Below, one piece after another: positions 6,243-13,258 of a DNA stretch of 15,128 nt. A model generated the notes under the pieces. The model was given only the letters and a program-made list of their open reading frames with translations. It was not told the DNA's origin and did not search any database. The position numbers and the translations under genes were made by a program. The stretch comes from Pseudomonadota bacterium (lineage in GTDB: Bacteria; Pseudomonadota; Alphaproteobacteria; Rhizobiales; Xanthobacteraceae). The DNA is taken from contig JAEXHR010000065.1 in assembly GCA_023449855.1 (NCBI GenBank), forward strand, positions 1-15,128, written 5' to 3'. Position 1 is the stretch's first letter; the number at the start of each line of letters is the position of its first letter.

Positions 6243-7633
6243 CGCGCGATCTCCCAGGTGGTGCCTTCCTTGGAATCCTTGATGACAACGCCCATCGCCG
6301 CGAGTTCATCGCGAAGGCGGTCTGATTCCTTGAAGTCTTTGCGAACACGGGCAGCGGTGCGTTCGGCGATCAATGCATCGACCTTCGCGGCGTCGATGCC
6401 ACTCGCCTGTTGCTTGCGATCGTTCCACGTTGCGGCGGTCTCTGAGAGAAAACCAAGCATGCGCAGCGATGCTGCGAACGTCACCCGGTCAGACTCATTG
6501 CCAGCGGCAGCGCTGTTGCGCAGTCCATGCAGAGCCGCCACGAGCAACGGCGTGTTCAGGTCATCATACAGCGCTTCGATGACTTTTGGCGACACTTCGC
6601 CGCCCGTCTGATCAGCAGCCACTGCGTACCAGTCATCAAGCGTCTTCGCGCTTTCCTCAAGGCCCTTCACCGTCCAGTCGACCGGCGACCGATACTGCGT
6701 CTTCAGCATGTTCAGACGCAGCACTTCCCCCGGCCAATCGTCGAGCAATTCGCGGATGGTGAAGAAGTTGCCGAGGCTCTTCGACATCTTCTCGCCTTCG
6801 ACCTGCAGGAAGCCGTTATGCATCCAGTAATTCGCCATCGCATGCGTGCCATGGGCGCAGCGTGATTGCGCGATTTCGTTTTCATGATGCGGGAAGATCA
6901 GATCGAGACCGCCGCCATGAATGTCGAAGGTGGTGCCGAGATAGGCCGCCGACATCGCCGAGCATTCGATGTGCCAGCCGGGCCGGCCCCTGCCCCATGG
7001 CGAATCCCAGCCGGGCTCTTCCGGCGACGATTGCTTCCACAACACGAAATCGGTCGGATGCTTCTTGTGCGCATCCACGGCAACACGCGCACCGGCCTGC
7101 TGGTCTTCGAGCTTGCGGCCCGACAGCGCGCCGTAATCCGGCATCGACTGCGTATCGAACAGCACCTCGCCTTCGGCCTCATAGGCGTGGCCGCGCGCGA
7201 TCAATTCATTGATTAGCGTCACCATGTCGGTCTTGCCGTCGGGCCGCGGCAGCACGAATTCCGTCGCACGCGGCTGCACCGTCGGCGGCAGGCAGCCCAG
7301 CGCTTTCACGTCGGCCTGGAACTGATCGGCAGTCTTCTCGGTGACCTTCCGGATCGCCTCGTTGAGCGGCAGGCCGGGATAATCCCGCAGCGCGCGGTCG
7401 TTGATCTTGTCGTCGACGTCGGTGATGTTGCGGACATAGGTGACGTGGTTCTCGCCGTAGATGTGCCTGAGCAGGCGGAACAGCACGTCGAACACGATCA
7501 CCGGCCGCGCATTGCCGATATGGGCGAAATCGTAAACCGTGGGGCCGCAGACATACATCCGAACGTTGTTCGCATCGATCGGCGTAAAGACCCGTTTGTC
7601 GCGAGTCAGGGTGTCGTAAAGGCGCAGTTCCAT
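6239..7633 (-). CDS. cysS: cysteinyl-tRNA synthetase
   Basis: Class I aminoacyl-tRNA synthetase that charges tRNA-Cys using ATP in the cytoplasm. The 464 aa match the usual bacterial length (about 461). The N-terminus is MELRLYDTLTRDKRVFTPID. The HIGH signature appears as HIGN (38-41) in YDFAHIGNARP, and KMSKS is at 282-286. The zinc ligands expected from the E. coli enzyme are present as C29, C224, H249 and E253 (HHENE motif). The C-terminal DALR-like helical and small anticodon-binding part ends GVVIKDSKEGTTWEIAR. It is the first gene of a probable minus-strand unit with the 37-aa ORF and GNAT. The ribosome site is weak (GGA about 9 nt before ATG 7633). All key motifs are intact. Confidence 0.98.
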   Translation of the reverse strand: MELRLYDTLTRDKRVFTPIDANNVRMYVCGPTVYDFAHIGNARPVIVFDVLFRLLRHIYGENHVTYVRNITDVDDKINDRALRDYPGLPLNEAIRKVTEKTADQFQADVKALGCLPPTVQPRATEFVLPRPDGKTDMVTLINELIARGHAYEAEGEVLFDTQSMPDYGALSGRKLEDQQAGARVAVDAHKKHPTDFVLWKQSSPEEPGWDSPWGRGRPGWHIECSAMSAAYLGTTFDIHGGGLDLIFPHHENEIAQSRCAHGTHAMANYWMHNGFLQVEGEKMSKSLGNFFTIRELLDDWPGEVLRLNMLKTQYRSPVDWTVKGLEESAKTLDDWYAVAADQTGGEVSPKVIEALYDDLNTPLLVAALHGLRNSAAAGNESDRVTFAASLRMLGFLSETAATWNDRKQQASGIDAAKVDALIAERTAARVRKDFKESDRLRDELAAMGVVIKDSKEGTTWEIAR

Positions 7634-7944
7634 GGGATGTCCGTCGGCTTGGCGGCCGGGCGTCCGGTGATCTCGGTTGAGAAAAAGACGGCCTCAGCCA
7701 GCGAATCGCTAGCGCATAATCTCGCGGCAAATGGTGCAAATGGCGAGGAAACCGTTCATGCCGGCACCATGCGGCAGCACGGTTTCACCGTCAAGCGCTG
7801 CCGGGATGCCACATCCGCCGCTGGAAACACGCAAGGACGGCACATTTCAGCCGTATTCGATGCGTACCCGGCCCTCACGGTTAACCCTTGTTAACCATTG
7901 GGGTTTATCGAGTGGAACTCGGTTCCTCATTTGCCTGGTGGGTT
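7634..7944. other. 311-bp divergent intergenic region between cysS and the 101-aa exported protein
   Basis: There is no credible gene here: the ORFs present have no ribosome site or recognisable product. It must contain the cysS promoter (minus) and the promoter of the 101-aa gene (plus), but I could not pick convincing -35/-10 pairs for either. Its one clear structured element is the TTAACC inverted repeat at 7879-7896. A smaller GGAAC-TCG-GTTCC inverted repeat lies at 7914-7926. Confidence 0.6.
7879..7896. promoter_or_regulatory. GGTTAAC-N4-GTTAACC inverted repeat, possible CtrA-type site
   Basis: A perfect 7-bp inverted repeat with spacer CCTT, 49 bp before the ATG of the 101-aa gene. Two TTAA cores are separated by 6 bp and the second reads TTAACCAT. 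Alphaproteobacterial CtrA sites are TTAA-N7-TTAA, and TTAACCAT is the preferred half site, so the element is close to, but one base short of, the full consensus. It may also be part of a dispersed sequence. A regulatory role is inferred. Confidence 0.35.
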
Positions 7945-8250
7945 ATGAAAGTCATTTTCGCTGCTCTGACCGCCGCATTTGCGGTCGCTTCTTCGGCTGC
8001 CCTGGCCGATTCCCGCGTTTTCATCGTCGCCAACCAGCCGGACGGCTACGGCATCGACCAGTGCCTGGCCAAGGGCGACAAATGCGGCGCGCCGGCCGCG
8101 CTATCCTATTGCAAGTCGCGGGAATTCAAGCAGGCCGTGGCCTATCGCCGGGTCGATCCCGATGAAGTGACCGGCTCGATTTCGTCCAGCGGCGGCGCCT
8201 GCAAGAGCGGCAAGTGCGACGAATTCGTCGCCATCACCTGCAATCGCTGA
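7945..8250 (+). CDS. small exported six-cysteine protein, conserved hypothetical
   Basis: A 101-aa predicted periplasmic protein. ATG 7945 is chosen because GGTGGG precedes it and a classical signal peptide follows (MKVIFAALTAAFAVASSAALA, cleavage after residue 21). The mature part begins DSRVFIVANQPDGYGIDQC. It carries six cysteines (40, 47, 56, 86, 91, 99), an even number suiting three disulfides, and the stretch AYRRVDPDEVTGSI (66-79). I recall similar proteins as hypothetical ORFs in Bradyrhizobiaceae; function unknown. It is followed 212 bp later by the DUF2865 gene on the same strand, with no clear terminator between them. Confidence 0.82.
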   Translation: MKVIFAALTAAFAVASSAALADSRVFIVANQPDGYGIDQCLAKGDKCGAPAALSYCKSREFKQAVAYRRVDPDEVTGSISSSGGACKSGKCDEFVAITCNR

Positions 8251-8462
8251 CGCGGTTTTCGCGCGTTTGGCGCCAATTCGCTGCGGCAACGGTGCGGCGC
8301 GCTTGCGACCGTCTTGCGGCACCGGAATCGGCGTGACCGCGCCGCCGGAAGCGGCTATGAGACGCCTTCGTCGCCGCAATTTCATCGCGTGCATATGGCA
8401 ATGACGGCACGGGTCGCCGCACCGCGGCAAGGCCCGCCCCGTTTCTCGTTCATCGGCCGGAT

Positions 8463-9632
8463 ATGTCTGTACCTGTGACTGCCACCTTTTCCCGCTGGGC
8501 CCTCGCCTGCGCCGCTCTGCTCGGTGTCTCTGCATTTCACGGTGACGCATTCGCGCAGGGTTATCCGGCGCAGGTCTATCCGCCGAGCCAGGCGCAGCAG
8601 CAGCAATCGGCCAATCCGATGTGCGGCCGGCTGGAGGCGCAGCTCGCCACCATCGACCGCGGCAATGGCCTCGATCCCGCCCGCGCCGATCAGATCCGCC
8701 GCTATGAAGATTCCATCAGCCGCCAGCAGGGCGAGCTCGACCGCGTGACACAGCAGGCGCGCCGCATGGGCTGCGACTCCTCGGGTTTCTTCTCGCTGTT
8801 CTCGGGCCAGTCAGCGCAATGCGGTCCGGTGAACAACCAGATCCAGCAGATGCGCGGCAATCTCGATCAGATGACGTCAAGCCTCGAACGTCTGCGTGTC
8901 GGCACGCCCGGCTCATCCGATCGCGACAGCCAGCGCCGCTCGGTGCTGCTGGCGCTGGCGCAGAACCAGTGCGGCCCGCAATACGCCGCCGCCGCCCGCC
9001 AGCAACAGCAGAACTCCGGTCCCGGCGGCTTCCTCAGCAATCTGTTCGGCAACAACGAATCCAGCCCCGGCGAAATCCCGCCTGCCGGCGACGCCATGAT
9101 GAGCAATGTCCCGCAGGGCACCTATCGCACCGTCTGCGTCCGCACCTGCGACGGCTATTACTTCCCGATCTCGTTCACGACGGTGCCGGGCCGCTTCGCC
9201 GATGACGAACGCGCCTGCAAGGCGCAGTGCCCGGCCACGGATGCGAATCTCTACACCTATCGCAATCCCGGCGAGGACATGAATGCGGCGGTGTCGATCG
9301 CCGGCCAGCCTTACTCGTCGTCGCCGAATGCGTTCAAGTATCGCACCGAGTTCAATCCGTCCTGCTCCTGCAAGGCGCAGGGCCAGACCTGGGCGGACGC
9401 GCTGAAGACCATCGACGACAAGGCCGCCGCCGAGAATGGCGACATCATCGTCACCGAAGAGCGCGCCAAGCGGATGTCGCAGCCGCAGCAGAAGGGCACG
9501 CCGGCCGCGCTGAAGAAAAACGCGGCACCGGATGCATCGCCTGCGCCGGCACAGCAGCCGGCAGCGCAGGGCGCGCCCGGCCAGATCCGTCAGGTCGGAC
9601 CGCAATTCCTGCCGAACAACGCGAAGCAGTAG
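8463..9632 (+). CDS. exported DUF2865-domain protein
   Basis: A 389-aa protein with a signal peptide (MSVPVTATFSRWALACAALL...), with likely cleavage after AFA (residue 31). Glutamine-rich helical segments likely to form coiled coil lie at about 55-105 and 122-146, followed by a GGFLSNLFG low-complexity linker. The DUF2865 core, about 215-310, contains GTYRTVCVRTCDGYYFPISF, a four-cysteine set C225/C229/C252/C256, and the later CSC pair C301/C303. The tail (about 339-375) is proline/alanine/glutamine-rich and probably disordered. There are ten cysteines in the mature chain. DUF2865 is, to my knowledge, uncharacterised and largely restricted to Rhizobiales. The ribosome site is modest (CCGGAT before ATG 8463). 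A periplasmic or envelope role is inferred from the export signal and cysteines. Confidence 0.88.
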   Translation: MSVPVTATFSRWALACAALLGVSAFHGDAFAQGYPAQVYPPSQAQQQQSANPMCGRLEAQLATIDRGNGLDPARADQIRRYEDSISRQQGELDRVTQQARRMGCDSSGFFSLFSGQSAQCGPVNNQIQQMRGNLDQMTSSLERLRVGTPGSSDRDSQRRSVLLALAQNQCGPQYAAAARQQQQNSGPGGFLSNLFGNNESSPGEIPPAGDAMMSNVPQGTYRTVCVRTCDGYYFPISFTTVPGRFADDERACKAQCPATDANLYTYRNPGEDMNAAVSIAGQPYSSSPNAFKYRTEFNPSCSCKAQGQTWADALKTIDDKAAAENGDIIVTEERAKRMSQPQQKGTPAALKKNAAPDASPAPAQQPAAQGAPGQIRQVGPQFLPNNAKQ

Positions 9633-9750
9633 CGATCTGTTCGCCCTGCGCACATTGTAGCGGCAGCGATACCGAAAGTTCGCCGGAACGGCGCAAGCTT
9701 CGGATAACCTCGCGGCGGTAACATCGGACCAAACCGAAAGGCGCAGTCCG

Positions 9751-11808
9751 ATGGTCTCCACCTATCTCAACTACAATCTGGTGTCGCGCGATCTGCAGAA
9801 ATCGATGATCAAGATTTCGCAGCAGGCCGATGTGAGCAAGGACTCCGCCTACTACAAGGCCAATATCGGCAAGGTCACCAGCGTCGATGACCTGTTGAAC
9901 GACCACCGCCTCTACACCTATGCCATGAAAGCCTATGGCCTCGAGGACATGGCCTATGCCAAGGCCTTCATCCGCAAGGTGCTGGAGAGCAATCTTTCCG
10001 ACACCAACAGCTTCGCCAACAAGCTGAGCGACAAGCGCTACCGCGAATTGGCGGCCGCCTTCCCGTTCGGGACCGCCAGCGCCGACACCAAGACCGCCCA
10101 GTCCGCGAACCAGATCGACGAGATGATCGGCCTGTATACGTCGGTGGCGAAGCGCGGCGTCGACGCGCTCGACGCCAACAAGAACTACTACAATCTGACG
10201 ATCGGCAAGATCACCAACGTCAACGCCCTGCTCGGCGACGACAAGCTGCGGGACTACGTGTTCTCGGCTTATGGAATCGACAAGAGCAACTGGTCGCACG
10301 ACACGATCGGCAAGGTGCTGAGCAGCGATCCGTCCGACCCGAGCAGCTATGTCAATTCCGTCTGGGTGTCGCAGAAGGCTGGCATCAACGACAACATCAC
10401 CAAAGCCCAGGCGGCGATGGTCGATGCCGCCGGCAAGATCGACGCCTATACGGCGCAGCTGAAGCAGCCCGGCGCCGACATGGCCGATCTGCGCCGGAAG
10501 ATCGATCTGGAACGTGCGCGCGGATCGATGAACGAGATCAGCATCGTCAGCTACCGGAAGGCGCTCGAAACGATCGACAGCTATGTCGCGCTGGCCGGCG
10601 CCTTCGAATTCGCATCCGATGGCACGCTGCCTGCCGGCGCACCTCCGCAGACGGCTACCCAGCAGAGCGACACCCACTCCAAATATGTCAACAGCCAGGG
10701 CGCCGTCTATCTCGCGGCAGACCCGACCTATTCCGCATCGCTGATCAAGCAGTATCGCACCGGCCTCGCCAAGGTGACGACGATCGACCAGTTTCTGAAG
10801 ACGCCGAACGTCTACAATTTCGCGCTGAAGTCGTTCGGCATCGATCCGGAGACGGTGTCGCCGACCATCATCAAGAATGCGCTCAAGAGCGATCCGAACG
10901 ATCCGAAGAGCTATGTGAACAAGCTGCGCGACGACCGTTTCGTCCAGCTCGTCCGCGCGTTCAATTTCGACAGCAGCGGCAATATCACCACGCCGGTGGT
11001 GGCTCAGGACGGTGCGGAAGTGAAGCTGGTGATGAAGGACTACATCATCGCCAAGACGCGCTTCACCAAGGACAAGGAACAGGCCGAGCTGCGCAAGGAA
11101 GCCGACAAGGACGCGGTCTACTATCAGAAGAACATCGCCAATATCGAGAGCGTGAAGGACCTGCTTGCCGACAGGAAGCTGGTCGACATCGCGCTCGTCG
11201 CCAAGGGGCTGGACCCCGCCAAGGTGACCACCGCCGATCTGCGCAAGATGTTCGATTCCGATCTGAACGACCCCAAGAGCTTCGTCAACACGCAGAAGGA
11301 TCCGCGCTTCGCGGAGCTGGTGGCCTCGTTCAATTTCAACGACGATAGCGAGATCGCGCGGCTGCCGAAATTCGGACCGCAGACCCGCGACCAGTTCATG
11401 GAAACCCAGCGCAAATATCTGCAGCAGACGCTGGAGACGCAGCAGGGCGAGACCAATCCGGGCGTGCGTCTCGCGCTCTATTTCGAACGCAAGGCGCCGA
11501 GCATCACCTCGGCCTATGACCTTCTCGCCGACAAGGCATTGGCCGAAGTATTCCGCACCACCTTCAGCCTGCCCGACGAAGTCGGCGCGATGGATATCGA
11601 CCAGCAGGCAAAGGTGGTGGAGAAGCACCTGAACCTGAAAGACCTCGCCGATCCCGCCAAACTCTCAAAGCTGCTGAACCGCTTCTCGGCGCTGTACGAC
11701 ATCAAGAACGGCCAGATCGCCGCCTCATCGCCGATCGTCACCCTGTATCAAGGTGGCGGCCTGCTCAGCAACACGACCTTCGCGGCGATCGCGAAAGGCG
11801 CGCGGTGA
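9751..11808 (+). CDS. DUF1217 repeat protein, possibly flagellum-associated
   Basis: A 685-aa soluble protein without signal peptide or membrane segment. It opens MVSTYLNYNLVSRDLQKSMI and contains about five copies of a roughly 75-residue unit of the form YY-x-NIGKVTSVDDLL-x-D-x-L, then AYGL/FGI, then SDPNDP-x-SYVN, then F-x-ELV-x-AFNF. The copies lie at about 34-107, 146-202 (with its last part displaced to about 270-291), 333-411, 457-532 and a divergent one at 577-650. About 70 residues (203-270) interrupt copy 2. The motif matches DUF1217 (PF06748), which I recall from rhizobial flagellar gene regions and whose function is unknown; no flagellar gene is in this window. AAAGGCG precedes ATG 9751. 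A palindromic repeat starts 12 bp after the stop. Confidence 0.88.
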   Translation: MVSTYLNYNLVSRDLQKSMIKISQQADVSKDSAYYKANIGKVTSVDDLLNDHRLYTYAMKAYGLEDMAYAKAFIRKVLESNLSDTNSFANKLSDKRYRELAAAFPFGTASADTKTAQSANQIDEMIGLYTSVAKRGVDALDANKNYYNLTIGKITNVNALLGDDKLRDYVFSAYGIDKSNWSHDTIGKVLSSDPSDPSSYVNSVWVSQKAGINDNITKAQAAMVDAAGKIDAYTAQLKQPGADMADLRRKIDLERARGSMNEISIVSYRKALETIDSYVALAGAFEFASDGTLPAGAPPQTATQQSDTHSKYVNSQGAVYLAADPTYSASLIKQYRTGLAKVTTIDQFLKTPNVYNFALKSFGIDPETVSPTIIKNALKSDPNDPKSYVNKLRDDRFVQLVRAFNFDSSGNITTPVVAQDGAEVKLVMKDYIIAKTRFTKDKEQAELRKEADKDAVYYQKNIANIESVKDLLADRKLVDIALVAKGLDPAKVTTADLRKMFDSDLNDPKSFVNTQKDPRFAELVASFNFNDDSEIARLPKFGPQTRDQFMETQRKYLQQTLETQQGETNPGVRLALYFERKAPSITSAYDLLADKALAEVFRTTFSLPDEVGAMDIDQQAKVVEKHLNLKDLADPAKLSKLLNRFSALYDIKNGQIAASSPIVTLYQGGGLLSNTTFAAIAKGAR

Positions 11809-11820
11809 CGGGGCTTCGAT

Positions 11821-11908
11821 CGTAGGGCGGATTAGCGCAGCGTAATCCGCCGGCCGATTTTGTGTGGCGAAGAACGGCGGATTACGGCTTCGCCTTATCC
11901 GCCCTACG
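11821..11908. repeat. GTAGGGCGG-type palindromic repeat, copy 1 (long form)
   Basis: Ends CGTAGGGCGGAT (11821-11832) and ATCCGCCCTACG (11897-11908) are exact inverted copies. Inside them GCGCAGCGTAATCCGCC and GGCGGATTACGGCTTCGCC pair in turn, so the 88 bp can fold as one large or two side-by-side hairpins. It occupies the whole space between the convergent DUF1217 (stop 11808) and VOC (stop 11910) genes and could end transcription from both sides. By recall the family is abundant in Bradyrhizobium-like genomes. Confidence 0.88.
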
Positions 11909-11909
11909 G

Positions 11910-12290
11910 CTACGCGGTCTCCATCAGTCTCGAGGGCCAGCCGATACGAACCAGCAGGCCATCGGGGCCGTTGATGCCGACCTCGTACATGCCCCATTCG
12001 CGGTGGCGCAGGATGCCGCCGGGGCGGATGATCAGATCGTCCACCCGCGCAGCGATGGCATCGACGTCGGGCGTACGGATGAAGACCCCGAACGGGTTGG
12101 CTTCCGGCACGCGCCACGGGCCGTCACCGGCCTGCGTGACATGCACTTCGCAGCTCCAGCCGGTCATGATGACATAGTCGCCCTCGCCGCCGGCGCGCGC
12201 GAAGCCCAGCCGCTCCCAGAATGCGATGGCCGTTTTCAGATCGTTGCTCGGTACGATGGCGAAGGCGCCAACGGAAACATCGGTGGGCAT
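11910..12290 (-). CDS. VOC-fold protein resembling bleomycin-resistance binding proteins
   Basis: A 126-aa, single-domain vicinal-oxygen-chelate protein. ATG 12290 is chosen because AAGGAG lies 6-7 nt upstream; a longer frame back to 12494 would translate the palindromic repeat. It has SVGAFAIVPSNDLKTAIAFW at the N-terminus, NPFGVFIRTPDVDAIAARVDD in the second half, and HREWGMYEVGINGPDGLLVRIGWP at the end. The usual metal ligands are not in place: no His in the first strand, and R115 where a Glu would sit. This suggests a sequestering/binding protein of the bleomycin-resistance type rather than a metal enzyme. Ligand unknown. It is bounded on both sides by GTAGGGCGG palindromes, so it appears to be a one-gene unit. 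Confidence 0.87.
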   Translation of the reverse strand: MPTDVSVGAFAIVPSNDLKTAIAFWERLGFARAGGEGDYVIMTGWSCEVHVTQAGDGPWRVPEANPFGVFIRTPDVDAIAARVDDLIIRPGGILRHREWGMYEVGINGPDGLLVRIGWPSRLMETA

Positions 12291-12306
12291 ATGTTCTCCT
12301 TCAGAC

Positions 12307-12394
12307 TGTAGGGCGGGCAAAGCGAAGCGTGCCCACCATGACATGCAGAACATAAGAGGTGGGCACGGCGCTTCGCGCCCCTGCCCACCCTGCG
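12307..12394. repeat. GTAGGGCGGGCAAAGCG-type palindromic repeat, copy 2
   Basis: The left arm reads TGTAGGGCGGGCAAAGCGAA then GCGTGCCCACC. The right arm is GGTGGGCACGGCGCTTCGCG then CCCCTGCCCACCCTGCG, imperfectly complementary around a roughly 20-base loop (ATGACATGCAGAACATAAGA). It differs from copies 1 and 3 inside the stem (GGGCAAAG instead of GGATTA) but shares the outer GTAGGGCGG. It lies between the divergent VOC and toxin-antitoxin genes, 16 bp upstream of the VOC start, so it is likely transcribed in, or placed near, the VOC 5' leader. Confidence 0.85.
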
Positions 12395-12471
12395 GATTCA
12401 TTGTGCTTTGCGACCGCATAGTCTGCGCGGCCCGCGAGATAGCGGGCTGTCCCTTCCGATCAGACAGCACC

Positions 12472-12507
12472 TTGTAGAATGATATCAGCTTCATTATATT
12501 GATATCA
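12472..12507 (+). promoter_or_regulatory. toxin-antitoxin promoter with paired TGATATCA operator
   Basis: A -10 box TATATT (12495-12500) lies 17 bp after a weak -35 TTGTAG (12472-12477). The 8-bp palindrome TGATATCA occurs twice, at 12480-12487 and 12500-12507, exactly 20 bp (about two helical turns) apart: one copy between -35 and -10, the other at the end of -10. Identical, helically phased sites over a promoter suit cooperative binding by two ribbon-helix-helix dimers, the known autoregulation mode of FitA/VapB-type antitoxins. The antitoxin ATG follows at 12538. Confidence 0.65.
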
Positions 12508-12537
12508 CTGCCATCAATTGTCCGGAGGCGCTATCAA

Positions 12538-12792
12538 ATGCCCGCGGTTACTATTCGCAACCTGTCCGAGGAGGCCCACCGTGCCCTCAAGGTGCGCGCG
12601 GCCCATCATGGCCGTAGCGCCGAAGCCGAAATGCGCGACATTCTGGAAGACGCGGTTCGTCCCGCCAGCCGTCTTCGCATCGGCTCCGCCCTGTCGGCGT
12701 TGAGCCGCGAGGCAGGGCTGACCAACGCCGATTTCGAGGCACTGGACCAAGGCCGCGACCGGACGCCCGCCGCCCCCATGAGCCTTGAATGA
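12538..12792 (+). CDS. FitA/VapB-type ribbon-helix-helix antitoxin
   Basis: An 84-aa antitoxin and autorepressor that should bind and neutralise the PIN ribonuclease encoded next. The N-terminal half is a ribbon-helix-helix DNA-binding domain: beta strand PAVTIRNLS (2-10), helix EEAHRALKVRAAHHG (11-25), then RSAEAEMRDILEDAV (26-40), the typical FitA-like signature. The C-terminal half (about 48-75, IGSALSALSREAGL...DFEALDQ) should be the toxin-binding tail. GGAGG lies about 10 nt before ATG 12538. An in-frame ATG at 12499 would start inside the operator and lacks a ribosome site. The stop overlaps the toxin start as ATGA, so translation is coupled. It follows the paired TGATATCA palindromes. 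Confidence 0.92.
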   Translation: MPAVTIRNLSEEAHRALKVRAAHHGRSAEAEMRDILEDAVRPASRLRIGSALSALSREAGLTNADFEALDQGRDRTPAAPMSLE

Positions 12793-13211
12793 TCGTTCTG
12801 GACACGAATGTCGTCTCCGAGGCGATGAAGCCGGAGCCAGACCCCGCCCTGCGCGACTGGCTGGACGAGCAGGCCGCCGAAACCCTCTATCTTTCCAGCG
12901 TGACCGTCGCGGAACTGCTGTTCGGAATCGGCGCGTTGCCGGACGGGCGGCGCAAGCAGAAGCTCGCCACCACGCTCGACGGGCAGCTTGCCCTGTTCGA
13001 CGGCAGAATCCTTCCCTTCGACACGGCCGCCGCCCGCCACTATGCCGGTCTCGCCGTTGCGGCACGCAATGCAGGCAAGGGCTTTCCAACCCCGGACGGA
13101 TATATCGCGGCCATCGCGACCGCTCGCGGTTTTGCCGTCGCCACGCGCGACGCCAGCGCATTCAATGCAGCAGGCGTCCCGGTCATCGATCCCTGGAAAG
13201 CCGGACGCTGA
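12789..13211 (+). CDS. PIN-domain ribonuclease toxin, VapC/FitB type
   Basis: A 140-aa toxin of a type II toxin-antitoxin pair: a Mg2+-dependent endoribonuclease expected to cleave tRNA or rRNA when the antitoxin is degraded; the target is unknown. The acidic quartet of PIN domains is complete: D5 in MIVLDTNVVSE, E42 in VTVAELLFGI, D103 in TPDGYIAAIA and D121 in ATRDASAF, so the toxin should be active. The length matches FitB-like proteins (about 140 aa). Its start codon overlaps the antitoxin stop by four bases (ATGA). The pair lies between two palindromic repeats (12307-12394 and 13219-13258) and converges on the NAD synthetase gene. Confidence 0.95.
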   Translation: MIVLDTNVVSEAMKPEPDPALRDWLDEQAAETLYLSSVTVAELLFGIGALPDGRRKQKLATTLDGQLALFDGRILPFDTAAARHYAGLAVAARNAGKGFPTPDGYIAAIATARGFAVATRDASAFNAAGVPVIDPWKAGR

Positions 13212-13218
13212 ATGTGGG

Positions 13219-13258
13219 CCGTAGGGCGGATTACGCCTTCGGCTCATCCGCCCTACGG
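13219..13258. repeat. GTAGGGCGG-type palindromic repeat, copy 3 (short form)
   Basis: CCGTAGGGCGGAT (13219-13231) and ATCCGCCCTACGG (13246-13258) form a perfect 13-bp stem around TACGCCTTCGGCTC, itself partly paired. It fills the gap between the convergent toxin (stop 13211) and NAD synthetase (stop 13259) genes and touches the latter's stop codon, a position suited to a two-way terminator or 3'-end protecting stem, though no T tract is seen. The outer 13 bp match copy 1 at 11821-11908. Confidence 0.88.

Noticed and set aside
7914..7926. GGAAC as an EcfG general-stress -35 element before the 101-aa gene
   Set aside because: No CGTT-like -10 occurs 16-17 bp downstream, and the start codon would be too close. 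It is better seen as a small GGAAC-TCG-GTTCC inverted repeat of unknown meaning.
9660..9705. CCGAAAGTT...AAGCTTCGG stem as a terminator after the DUF2865 gene
   Set aside because: The arms have central mismatches and no T tract follows, so the evidence is too weak to annotate.
9451..11628. 725-codon open frame on the minus strand opposite the DUF1217 gene
   Set aside because: It is antisense to a gene with clear family motifs and internal repeats, and its translation is low-complexity (Ile/Gly/Arg/His/Val-rich) as expected from reading GC-rich codons backwards. The stop-free length follows from codon bias.
12291..12494. N-terminal extension of the VOC protein to 194 aa
   Set aside because: The extra 68 codons read through the palindromic repeat and lack a ribosome site; AAGGAG before ATG 12290 decides the shorter start.
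11821..13258. CRISPR-like array from the recurring GTAGGGCGG units
   Set aside because: The units are few, widely and unevenly spaced, differ internally, are individually palindromic and are separated by genes. No cas gene is present.
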